This document shows, piece by piece, positions 1 through 6,329 of a DNA stretch of 6,965 bases; the first letter of the stretch is position 1, and each line of letters opens with the position of its first letter. The DNA lies in the NCBI GenBank assembly GCA_030689795.1, contig JAUYEO010000289.1:1-6965 (forward strand). Direction: 5' to 3'. The notes beneath the pieces were generated by a model that saw only the letters and a list, made by a program, of their open reading frames with translations, did no database searches and had not been told where the DNA came from. This DNA is from Desulfobacterales bacterium. Lineage in GTDB: Bacteria > Desulfobacterota > Desulfobacteria > Desulfobacterales > RPRI01. A program made the translations under genes and the position numbers.

Positions 1-482
1 GGGCGATCAGGGGGAACCCCATCCGCTGCCTGACCTGGCCGGAAGTCCGGGAGCTTAACGAAAGCGGTTTCACCATTGGTCTCCTCGCCAATGGGGGCGG
101 AGGCATCAAATCCCCACACAATGTCGACGCGGTTAAAGAACGAATTGTCGCAGCCATGGAAAGTTTGCATGCGAATATCAACGCAGACATCAGGTATTGT
201 GCCTTCAAGGAGGGGATTCCGGGAGCTGACCTCTGGGCATTTATACAGTCCCTGGGAATCCGCGCCGTTTTCACCCAGTGCCCGACAAACCAGCGAGCCA
301 CACTTGCCGGGATCGGCCGCATTCAGATCGACGATGACGATCACAATATTTTTATCACTAAAATATCAAGACCTTACCTATTTTTCAAGGATAAGCGATC
401 CTGGCAATACATCCGCCGGTATAAAATTGACAGACTGTTTCACCGTCTGTCGGAATGGGTGAACAGAATTCGCGAGCGATAA
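1..482 (+). CDS. NodB-like polysaccharide deacetylase family protein, C-terminal part (5' end outside window)
   Basis: The frame is open from base 3 to the TAA at 480-482, about 159 residues with no stop, so the gene begins before the window. The segment LTWPEVRELNESGFTIG matches the part of carbohydrate esterase 4 (NodB) domains just before the metal-binding HSxxH motif. The later stretch, with the strand YCAFKEG, the helix ADLWAFIQSLGIRAVFT and then GRIQID, follows the end of the fold, where family members read roughly FAYPYG, then Gy..a.t, then l.RI.v. Family members remove acetyl groups from polysaccharide amino sugars. Here the HSxxH position reads LLANGGGGIKSPHN, so the first metal-binding His appears lost, and the RxPY/YPYG motif is altered to CAFKEG. 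The protein may therefore be catalytically weak, or a binding or structural relative. It lies 3 bp upstream of the amidotransferase and is probably co-transcribed with it. The family call rests on pattern recognition of a partial protein. Confidence 0.6.
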   Translation, partial: AIRGNPIRCLTWPEVRELNESGFTIGLLANGGGGIKSPHNVDAVKERIVAAMESLHANINADIRYCAFKEGIPGADLWAFIQSLGIRAVFTQCPTNQRATLAGIGRIQIDDDDHNIFITKISRPYLFFKDKRSWQYIRRYKIDRLFHRLSEWVNRIRER

Positions 483-485
483 AAA

Positions 486-2417
486 ATGTGCGGCATCTGC
501 GGAAAACTTGATTTTACGGGCTCCCCGGTCGACGAAGATCTTCTGCGACGGATGACGGGTCTTCTGGCTCATCGGGGGCCGGACGATTCCGGCGTCTATC
601 TGCGCCATCAGGGCAACGTCAGTTGCGGTCTCGGCCACCGGAGGCTGAGCATCATCGACCTGACGGAGGCCGGCCGGCAGCCGATGTCCAACGAGGACCG
701 GACGGTCTGGATGGTCTTCAATGGAGAAATCTACAATTTTGCCGTCCTGAGAGAGGAGTTGGAGAGAAAAGGTCATCGATTCACCTCCCGGACAGACAGC
801 GAGGTTATCATCCATCTCTTTGAAGAAGAGGGATCGGCCGGTATCGCCAGGCTCGTCGGGATGTTCGCCCTGGCCCTCTGGTCGGAAAAGACGCGGACCC
901 TCGTTCTGGCCCGCGATCACGTCGGCATCAAACCGCTTGTCTATTACCGGGACGGCAAAAAATTCCTCTTCGCCTCGGAGATCAAGTCCCTGCTTGCAGA
1001 TCCTGCCGTCCGGAAAGAGATGGATCTGGAGGCCCTGGACCTGTACCTCAGCCTCAATTACATCCCCGCTCCCTATACAATCTTCAAGAACATCCGCAAG
1101 CTCCGTCCCGGTCATATCCTGACGGTTCGCGACAGCGTGCTCAATGAAGAAAGGTTCTGGGATATCGCTCCCCCCGGGATGATGACGCCTGCCGACGCAC
1201 CGGAGGTCCGCTGTTTTGAAGAGACGAAGGCGACACTTTTCCGTACTCTGGAGGAGGCCGTCCGCAGCCAGATGGTCGCCGATGTTTCCCTCGGGGCATT
1301 CTTAAGCGGCGGCATCGACTCGAGCGTAATCGTGGGACTGATGGCGCGCAACGCCCCCCGGCCGGTGAAAACCTACGCCATCGGCTTTAAGGATATGCCG
1401 ATGTACGATGAAAGTTGCTACGCCCGCGAAGTGGCCGCATTCCACCATACGGAACACCACGAAATCATGCTGAGTTCGAGTGAGATCATCGATACGATCC
1501 CCGCCGTTCTTGCCTCCTTCGACGAGCCCTTCGGTGATTCCTCTGCCGTGCCTACCTATGTGGTCGCCCGTGAGACAGCTCGTGACGTTACCGTCGCTCT
1601 CTCCGGCGATGGCGGCGATGAACTCTTTGCCGGCTACCGCATGTACAAGGGCGAGGCATGGCGCCGCCGTTATCGTCTCATCCCCCGATTTCTCAGGGCT
1701 GGGCTTCTGGAGCCTGTCATCCGTTCTCTTCCCGATTCCCGTGATAACAAATACGGGGAACATATCCGGAGGATCAAGAAATTCCTCCGCGGGGCAAAAG
1801 AGACCTTCGCAGAACGGGTCTTTTCCTGGAATGAGCTCTTCAGCCCGGAGAGCAAAAAAGCTCTTCTGACCGATAGTTACGGGATAGACCATCCACTGGG
1901 GCCGGAATTGTTCGCCGCAGCCCTGAGCCGTTTGCCGACCGATACCATCAACCGGATGCTCTATGCCGATCTTAAAATCTCCCTGCCGGCGGACATGCTC
2001 CATAAAGTTGATAAAATGAGCATGTGTCATTCCCTTGAGATCCGTGTTCCCCTGCTCGACCATCGGGTCTGCGAACTGGCATTTAAGATCGGGGGCGAAT
2101 GGAAGATCAGGCACGGCCGCAGCAAATACGTCTTTGTCGAAACGTTTAAGGAGATCCTTCCTCAATCCCTGCACAATCGGCCCAAGTGGGGTTTTGAGAT
2201 GCCGATCAGCAAATGGCTGAAGTCGGATCTGCGATACCTTATCGAAGAGAATCTCTCGCAGGAAAGAATCATCCGGGAGGGTATTTTCCATTACCCAGCC
2301 GTCAAAAAACTCATAGACAAACTCATGTCAAATCGCTCCGACACTTCCTGGCAAATCTGGAATCTCATCGTATTTCAGGCCTGGTACTCCCGCTATATGG
2401 AAGGGCGGCAATATTGA
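486..2417 (+). CDS. asnB: Glutamine-hydrolysing asparagine synthetase-type amidotransferase (AsnB family)
   Basis: This is a complete 643-residue protein with the two-domain AsnB architecture. Residues 2 to about 215 are a class II glutamine amidotransferase domain. Cys2 directly after the start Met (MCGICG) is the expected nucleophile, followed by AHRGPDDSG, GHRRLSIIDL (50-59) and NGEIYN (79-84). From about residue 250 comes the ATP-pyrophosphatase synthetase domain, with the P-loop SGGIDSS (274-280) and SGDGGDELFAGY (373-384). The N-terminal Cys fixes the start, although the upstream Shine-Dalgarno is weak. The family moves ammonia from glutamine to an adenylated carboxylate, classically aspartate to asparagine. 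In polysaccharide clusters, homologues such as WbpS and WbtH are linked to amidation of sugar uronic acids, so a glycan substrate is a real alternative. The length is near that of paralogues in exopolysaccharide loci. The gene is clearly GC-richer than the next three genes. All recognisable catalytic motifs are intact. Confidence 0.93.
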   Translation: MCGICGKLDFTGSPVDEDLLRRMTGLLAHRGPDDSGVYLRHQGNVSCGLGHRRLSIIDLTEAGRQPMSNEDRTVWMVFNGEIYNFAVLREELERKGHRFTSRTDSEVIIHLFEEEGSAGIARLVGMFALALWSEKTRTLVLARDHVGIKPLVYYRDGKKFLFASEIKSLLADPAVRKEMDLEALDLYLSLNYIPAPYTIFKNIRKLRPGHILTVRDSVLNEERFWDIAPPGMMTPADAPEVRCFEETKATLFRTLEEAVRSQMVADVSLGAFLSGGIDSSVIVGLMARNAPRPVKTYAIGFKDMPMYDESCYAREVAAFHHTEHHEIMLSSSEIIDTIPAVLASFDEPFGDSSAVPTYVVARETARDVTVALSGDGGDELFAGYRMYKGEAWRRRYRLIPRFLRAGLLEPVIRSLPDSRDNKYGEHIRRIKKFLRGAKETFAERVFSWNELFSPESKKALLTDSYGIDHPLGPELFAAALSRLPTDTINRMLYADLKISLPADMLHKVDKMSMCHSLEIRVPLLDHRVCELAFKIGGEWKIRHGRSKYVFVETFKEILPQSLHNRPKWGFEMPISKWLKSDLRYLIEENLSQERIIREGIFHYPAVKKLIDKLMSNRSDTSWQIWNLIVFQAWYSRYMEGRQY

Positions 2418-2430
2418 AGGTAACCGCTCA

Positions 2431-2544
2431 GCCACCGATCTACGCTGATCATCACGGATATTTTTTCTTTAAAACTTCTGAGAATAATATCTGTTATTTC
2501 TTTGTATTTAAATCTATCTGCGTTCATCTGTGTGAATCTGCGGC
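2431..2544. repeat. Small imperfect inverted-repeat element with a 10-bp internal period
   Basis: The left arm (2431-2464) and the reverse complement of the right arm (2511-2544) agree at about 22 of 34 positions without gaps. Each arm has a strict 10-bp rhythm: GAT begins at 2437, 2447 and 2457 on the left, and ATCTG begins at 2516, 2526 and 2536 on the right. The middle (about 2461-2510) is very AT-rich. No open frame of credible coding character is present. From memory, similar short sequences recur between genes in many environmental bacterial genomes, but that is recall and not a search result. The element fills the gap between the amidotransferase and the glycosyltransferase and ends 13 bp before the latter's start codon. 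Confidence 0.65.
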
Positions 2545-2557
2545 TAAGTAATTACTA

Positions 2558-3754
2558 ATGAAGATTAAAGTTATTCATATCATTACCCGTCTGGACAAGG
2601 GGGGCTCTGCCGAGAATACCCTTTTAACTGCGGGGGGTCTTGATAAGCAAATATATGACGTCCTTTTGGTTAAAGGGCTTTCCAATGAGTCAGGCATGGC
2701 GGAAGGTGAAGCCGTGGCAGTGGAAGAAAGCATAAGAGAGGCTGAAAGAGAGGGGGTCAGAATTCTAACTATTCCCGGTCTTGTAAGAAGGATAGCTCCT
2801 TTTTATGATTTTAAGACCTTTTTTGCCCTGATTAAAATACTGCGATATGAGCGTCCCGATATCGTCCATACTCACACTTCCAAGGCGGGAATACTGGGAA
2901 GATGGGCGGCATATTTTGCCGGTGTTCCTGTCATTATCCATACACCTCACGGCCATGTATTCTGGGGGTACTTTGGCAGATTGAAGACGGCATTTTATAT
3001 TATTCTTGAAAAAATTACGGCTTTCATTACGGATAAAATTATCGCGCTGACAGAACAGGAAAAAAATGATCATCTTCACTTCCGCATTGCCTCCGGGGAT
3101 AAATTCTCAGTTGTGCATAGCGGAATCAAGCTGGATAAATTTTCAAATCTGTCTGCTGATCCTGCGGCCATGAGAAGAAAACTGGGGATATCAGAAGGGG
3201 ATCTGGTTGTCGGCACAACCGGCAGGCTCACACCTGTGAAAGGGCACAGGCATTTAATCGAAGCGGCAGGAAACATTGTGGATGCGAGGCCGAATACAAC
3301 CTTTGTGTTTTTAGGCGATGGTGAGCTTTCAGACGAACTGAAAAATATGGCCTCAAAGCTGGGCTTGAAGGAAAAAGTGAAATTTCCGGGCTGGCGGCCG
3401 GATGTGGCTGAAGTGATGTCTGCATTTGACCTGTTTGTGCTTCCATCGCTTAATGAGGGAATGGGGAGAGTTCTCGTTGAGGCAATGGCACTGGGAAAAC
3501 CCGTTGTCGCCAGCAATGTCGGAGGTATTCCCGATCTTGTAATTCACAATCACAATGGCCTTCTTGTCCCTCCGGCAGATGTGGAAGGACTGGTAAAAAG
3601 CATCAACATATTTCTTCATGATCCGAAAAAAAGAAAGGAAATGGGCGACAGAGGAAAGGTTGTTGCCGCCGATTACAGCACAGATGCAATGATTCAGAAA
3701 ATTGAACGGCTTTATGACGAAGCAACCTCTTTTTTTCGGAGTTCGCTCTCATAA
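2558..3754 (+). CDS. Family 4 glycosyltransferase (GT-B fold)
   Basis: This complete 398-residue protein has two Rossmann-like halves. The N-terminal acceptor half opens with KVIHIITRLDKGGSAENTL and contains DIVHTHTSKAGILGR (101-115) and VIIHTPHGHVF (125-135). The C-terminal donor half has VGTTGRLTPVKGH (218-230), in which Arg and Lys normally contact the donor diphosphate. It also has FLGDGEL and the EX7E motif in NEGMGRVLVEAM (Glu300 and Glu308), then KPVVASNVGGIPDLV. The family transfers a sugar from a nucleotide-sugar, with retention of configuration, usually onto a lipid-linked intermediate at the cytoplasmic membrane face. Donor and acceptor cannot be read from the sequence. There is no clear Shine-Dalgarno before the ATG, because the repeat element runs to 13 bp upstream. 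The start is still favoured because the first beta strand (KIKVIHII) begins right after it. Base composition is visibly AT-richer than in the preceding gene. Confidence 0.92.
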   Translation: MKIKVIHIITRLDKGGSAENTLLTAGGLDKQIYDVLLVKGLSNESGMAEGEAVAVEESIREAEREGVRILTIPGLVRRIAPFYDFKTFFALIKILRYERPDIVHTHTSKAGILGRWAAYFAGVPVIIHTPHGHVFWGYFGRLKTAFYIILEKITAFITDKIIALTEQEKNDHLHFRIASGDKFSVVHSGIKLDKFSNLSADPAAMRRKLGISEGDLVVGTTGRLTPVKGHRHLIEAAGNIVDARPNTTFVFLGDGELSDELKNMASKLGLKEKVKFPGWRPDVAEVMSAFDLFVLPSLNEGMGRVLVEAMALGKPVVASNVGGIPDLVIHNHNGLLVPPADVEGLVKSINIFLHDPKKRKEMGDRGKVVAADYSTDAMIQKIERLYDEATSFFRSSLS

Positions 3755-3778
3755 AAAGGCTTAACTTCATTGACAATT

Positions 3779-3782
3779 GGAG
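3779..3782 (+). promoter_or_regulatory. Ribosome binding site of the PHP-domain gene
   Basis: GGAG lies 7 nt before the ATG at 3790 and supports that start. The start also places a proper signal peptide at the N-terminus. Confidence 0.6.
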
Positions 3783-3789
3783 TGCCGTT

Positions 3790-5229
3790 ATGCGCCATCG
3801 TTACTTCATTTTATACATGATTGCATTCATCCTGGTAATTATGGGCATCCGGCCGTCTTTCGCCGCCGATTATCAGCAGGTTGCCGGTCTGATAGATACT
3901 CGCACTACGTACAGTGATGGAGCTTATGACATAGAAACCCTTGTAAGAATGGCAAAGGGCAGGGGATTTGAAGTTCTTGTTATCAATGATCACGACAGGG
4001 TGGTCATGGAATACGGCCTTCCGCCTTTCAGGAATATAGTTAAAAAAAGGGTTGAGTTGAATTCGATCAACAAGCAGGGCGCAAAGGCTTATCTGGATTC
4101 AATCAGTAAAGTGCAAAAAAAGTTTCCGGATATGATTTTAATTCCCGGTTCGGAGTCCGCCGCTTTTTATTACTGGACGGGTTCGTACTTTAATAAAAAT
4201 CTCACCGCGCATAACCATGAAAAAAGAATTTTGACCATAGGCATGGAGAACCCCGGGGATTATGAACGCCTTCCGATTTTACACAACGGAGCCGGTACAG
4301 AATATACCGGCATCGTTCTTCCCGGCATCCTTTTATTTCTGTGCTCTCTCGCGGCTTCCATTTATCTGATAAAGTGGGGGGGATTTTACAGGATAACAGG
4401 AATAATTGTTGCTGTTTTGAGCGTGGCTTTTATTGCCGACAGCAATCCTTTCAAAAGTTCTCCTTTTGATCAGTATCATGGTGACCAGGGGATGGCTCCT
4501 TATCAGCTTCTTGCAGATTACGTAAATGAGAGAGGAGGTCTGACCTTCTGGAACTATCCTGAAACGAAATCGGGCATCAGAAAGATGGGACCGATCCTGG
4601 TTGATACTCCTCCTTATCCGGAGGTGCTGGAGGAATCCGTGGGCTATACGGGGTTTGCCTCTCTTTACGGGGACAACATAACTGTCACGGAACCTGGGAA
4701 TGCCTGGGACAGGGTTTTAACTGCATATTGTGATGGAATAAGAAGCAGACCAGTCTGGGGAATATCTACGGCGGATTTTCATGAGGAAGGAGAGAGCGGG
4801 GAGAAACTGGGGAATTTCCCGACAGTTTTTCTGCTTCGGGAAAAAAGCAGGAAAGGTGTGCTGGAGGCGCTGAAAAATGGCAAAATGTATGCTTACGCCG
4901 GCAGTTATCCGCAGTTTGTGAGGCTTGATGAGTTTTCTGTTGCCTCATCTGATGGCATAAACAAAGGGCTTTCCGGGGATGAAATCGTATTAAAAGAAAG
5001 TCCAAAAATCAGGATTTTCCTTTCGGCGACTGTGCCTTTTGAGAATAAGATTAAGGTGCGATTGATAAGATCGGGGGAACTGGTTGAGACCTTTGAAGGA
5101 ACATTGCCAATGCAGATCGATTATGAGGATAAATACTTTCAGCCCGGCAGGAAGATATATTACAGAATGGACATGAGCGGGTGCGGTGTAGTCGTTTCCA
5201 ATCCGGTTTTTGTAAAGTTTGAAGAGTAA
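3790..5229 (+). CDS. Exported membrane-anchored PHP-domain (metallophosphoesterase-like) protein with altered metal ligands
   Basis: The protein has 479 residues. Residues 1-25 form a signal peptide or anchor: basic MRHR, a hydrophobic core, then PSFA/A as a plausible cleavage site. PHP-like signatures follow: LIDTRTTYSDGAYDIETLVRMA (34-55), VLVINDHDR (62-70), LIPGSES (117-123), TAHNHE (139-144), TFWNYPETKSG (252-262) and WGISTADFH (323-331). PHP domains bind two or three metals through His, Asp and Glu and hydrolyse phosphoesters. Here the first motif, normally HxH, reads DTR, and the usual His before Pro in motif AHP is Tyr (NYP). NDHD, the Glu of GSE and the final DFH remain. Two hydrophobic segments (about 175-196 and 199-216) form a membrane hairpin inside the domain, with basic residues in the short turn, so both halves should face the periplasm. 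The C-terminal 100 residues look like a beta-rich extra domain. The location beside a glycosyltransferase suggests a role in polymer processing or assembly, but the substrate is unknown. Confidence 0.75.
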   Translation: MRHRYFILYMIAFILVIMGIRPSFAADYQQVAGLIDTRTTYSDGAYDIETLVRMAKGRGFEVLVINDHDRVVMEYGLPPFRNIVKKRVELNSINKQGAKAYLDSISKVQKKFPDMILIPGSESAAFYYWTGSYFNKNLTAHNHEKRILTIGMENPGDYERLPILHNGAGTEYTGIVLPGILLFLCSLAASIYLIKWGGFYRITGIIVAVLSVAFIADSNPFKSSPFDQYHGDQGMAPYQLLADYVNERGGLTFWNYPETKSGIRKMGPILVDTPPYPEVLEESVGYTGFASLYGDNITVTEPGNAWDRVLTAYCDGIRSRPVWGISTADFHEEGESGEKLGNFPTVFLLREKSRKGVLEALKNGKMYAYAGSYPQFVRLDEFSVASSDGINKGLSGDEIVLKESPKIRIFLSATVPFENKIKVRLIRSGELVETFEGTLPMQIDYEDKYFQPGRKIYYRMDMSGCGVVVSNPVFVKFEE

Positions 5230-5282
5230 ATATTCAGTCAGTGTGGTGGACGGATCTTCGGCAGGAGAAATTATCACTGAAA

Positions 5283-5464
5283 AAGATGAACATCGAACAT
5301 CGAACGCCGAACATCGAATGTTTAATTGGAAAAAGGAACTCGGGGAGCCCAGAGATGGAAGACCGAAAAGATGAACGTTCATCTTTCAAAACCTTGGTTG
5401 GTATTGGATGTTCGTTTTTAATTCGATGTTGGATGTTCGATGTTCCAAGTTCGACGTTCATCTT
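5283..5464. repeat. Inverted-repeat element with 7-bp unit arms and a central palindrome
   Basis: The outer ends are near-perfect inverted copies: AAGATGAACATCGAAC at 5283-5298 against the reverse complement of 5449-5464, with 15 of 16 identical. The arms are heptad arrays. GAACATC-type units run four times at 5288-5315, and the complementary GATGTTC-type units run five times at 5425-5459, with a stray unit at 5407-5413. The end motif AAGATGAAC recurs in the central palindrome, so the element reads as two abutting units of about 100 bp that share one end. No transposase lies inside or beside it. It resembles dispersed non-autonomous repeats seen between genes in environmental bacteria; that resemblance is from memory. 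A transcript of it could fold into a long hairpin. Confidence 0.75.
5367..5386. repeat. Perfect 20-bp palindrome
   Basis: AAAGATGAACGTTCATCTTT equals its own reverse complement over all 20 bases. The half-site AAGATGAAC is the same motif found at both outer ends of the surrounding inverted repeat. It could be a fused terminus of two repeat units, or a dimeric protein-binding or cleavage site. Confidence 0.85.
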
Positions 5465-5470
5465 ATAAAA

Positions 5471-5488
5471 AATCCTGTAAATCCCGTC
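5471..5488. repeat. 9-bp tandem duplication, imperfect
   Basis: AATCCTGTA is followed directly by AATCCCGTC, six of nine positions identical. It lies 6 bp beyond the large inverted repeat and may be part of the same composite repeat region. Confidence 0.4.
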
Positions 5489-5560
5489 AGATAAGTTTTT
5501 GTTGTGGCGCCGGGTTTGTCGAATTGCATCCAAGGGTGGGGGTCACCCACACGAAACAGC

Positions 5561-5565
5561 GAGGA
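5561..5565 (+). promoter_or_regulatory. Ribosome binding site that sets the WbqC start
   Basis: GAGGA lies 10 nt before the ATG at 5576. A longer in-frame start at 5504 would add 24 residues encoded by repeat-region DNA, with no resemblance to the family. The site therefore favours 5576. Confidence 0.6.
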
Positions 5566-5575
5566 ACAATTAAAG

Positions 5576-6274
5576 ATGATAATTTCTGTGCATCAACCTC
5601 AATATCTGCCGTGGCTTGGTTATTTCGATAAGATTAAGAGGGCGGATATCTTTGTTCTCCTTGATAATGTTCAGTTCAAGAAAAATGAGTGGCAGAACCG
5701 GAACAGGATTAAGACTGCAAACGGCTTGCAATGGCTGACCGTTCCTGTTATGTATAAATATCCGCAGTTGATTAACGAGGTTGAAATCAATAGCAGGGAT
5801 AAATGGCAGCACCGTCAGAGGCAGGCAATTATTTCGAATTATAAAAAGGCCCCATGCTGGTCTTTGCTTGAAGAATTTTTTGAAGAGATATTTTCATCAA
5901 AATGGCAATACATTTCTCAACTGAATATTCATGCGGTCAAGAGACTTGCCGGAATTCTGGGCATTAAGACGCCGATTTATATTGCCTCTGAACTTGGAAA
6001 ATTTTCTGATGATCCCGACGACAGACTGATTGCCCTCACAAAACATTTTGATGGAGATACATATCTGGCTGGAAGCGGGGGAAGGGAATACATGGATATG
6101 GCGAAATATGTCCAAAATGGCATAAGGGTCATTTTCCAGGAGTACGAACATCCCGTTTACAACCAGCTTTTTGGTGATTTTGAGCCGTTTATGTCGGTTG
6201 TTGACCTGCTTTTCAACCATGGCCATGATAGTTTGAAAATTCTTAAAGGAGAGCTTTGCATAACATCTGATTAA
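5576..6274 (+). CDS. WbqC-family protein
   Basis: From the ATG at 5576 this is a 232-residue protein, close to the usual family length. The N-terminus has the hallmark HQPQYLPWLGYFDKI (6-20), followed by ADIFVLLDNVQFKKNEWQNRN (23-43). Further family features are WLTVPV (53-58), YLAGSGGREYM (163-173) and DLLFNHG (210-216) near the end. No signal peptide or membrane segment is visible, so it is probably cytoplasmic. WbqC proteins are named from O-antigen clusters and occur widely in glycan loci. Their biochemical activity is not something I can state with confidence. Conserved His and Asp near the N-terminus would suit a catalytic or ligand-binding role. The next gene encodes a PIG-L deacetylase, so the two may act on the same amino-sugar product. 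Composition is AT-rich like the PHP gene. The 3' end overlaps one arm of an inverted repeat that continues into the gap. Confidence 0.88.
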   Translation: MIISVHQPQYLPWLGYFDKIKRADIFVLLDNVQFKKNEWQNRNRIKTANGLQWLTVPVMYKYPQLINEVEINSRDKWQHRQRQAIISNYKKAPCWSLLEEFFEEIFSSKWQYISQLNIHAVKRLAGILGIKTPIYIASELGKFSDDPDDRLIALTKHFDGDTYLAGSGGREYMDMAKYVQNGIRVIFQEYEHPVYNQLFGDFEPFMSVVDLLFNHGHDSLKILKGELCITSD

Positions 6275-6312
6275 GGGGCCTATGCCAGCCTCAAAGGGCA
6301 TGTTATGCAAAG
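6254..6312. repeat. 13-bp perfect inverted repeat across the wbqC stop codon
   Basis: CTTTGCATAACAT at 6254-6266 is the exact reverse complement of 6300-6312, with a 33-nt loop that includes the stop codon. After a 2x2 mismatch the pairing resumes for about 4 bp (6248-6251 with 6315-6318). A direct repeat, TAAAGGAGAG, also occurs at 6244-6253 and 6318-6327; the second copy carries the ribosome binding site of the next gene. There is no U-run after the stem, so it is not a standard terminator. Confidence 0.7.
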
Positions 6313-6321
6313 ACCTCTAAA

Positions 6322-6325
6322 GGAG
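6322..6325 (+). promoter_or_regulatory. Ribosome binding site of the PIG-L deacetylase gene
   Basis: GGAG, within the purine-rich AAAGGAGAGG, sits 4 nt before the ATG at 6330. It is just outside the inverted-repeat stem, so folding of that stem could affect access to it. Confidence 0.6.
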
Positions 6326-6329
6326 AGGA

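Larger units (their letters stand above)
5230..5575. other. 346-bp intergenic region made largely of repeat sequence
   Basis: This gap follows the PHP gene stop. It contains the large inverted repeat at 5283-5464, a short 9-bp tandem at 5471-5488, and a small G-rich hairpin (GTGGG at 5536-5540 with CCCAC at 5546-5550). The WbqC ribosome binding site lies at 5561-5565. Short open frames here translate into repetitive peptides dictated by the DNA repeat (for example NIEHRTPNIE) and are not credible genes. I see no convincing promoter and no U-tract terminator. Confidence 0.7.

Noticed and set aside
429..451. 7-bp hairpin GACAGAC/GTCTGTC with a 9-nt loop near the end of the deacetylase gene.
   Set aside because: It is inside coding sequence, short, without a U-tract, and explained by ordinary codons; a role in amidotransferase translation is not supported.
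378..1115. Minus-strand open frame of 245 codons across the deacetylase end and the amidotransferase start.
   Set aside because: It is antisense to two well-supported genes and has no motif or family character.
1302..2291. Long antisense open frame (329 codons, minus strand) within the amidotransferase gene.
   Set aside because: It lies fully opposite a gene with intact catalytic motifs. Its translation shows no recognisable domain, and GC-rich codon use commonly leaves antisense frames open.
3770..3775. TTGACA, resembling a -35 box upstream of the PHP gene.
   Set aside because: It is 14 bp before the ATG and no -10 box lies at proper spacing; any start site would fall inside the coding region.
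5283..5464. CRISPR array, suggested by the regularly repeated short units.
   Set aside because: The units are 7 bp, contiguous and inverted between arms; there are no spacers of uniform length and no cas genes.
5234..5533. Short open frames on both strands in the repeat region, giving NIEH-type repetitive peptides.
   Set aside because: The peptide pattern is a direct read-out of the 7-bp DNA repeat, with no independent coding evidence.
5504..5575. Longer N-terminus for the WbqC protein starting at 5504.
   Set aside because: The added 24 residues have no family similarity and the ribosome binding site at 5561-5565 supports the ATG at 5576.
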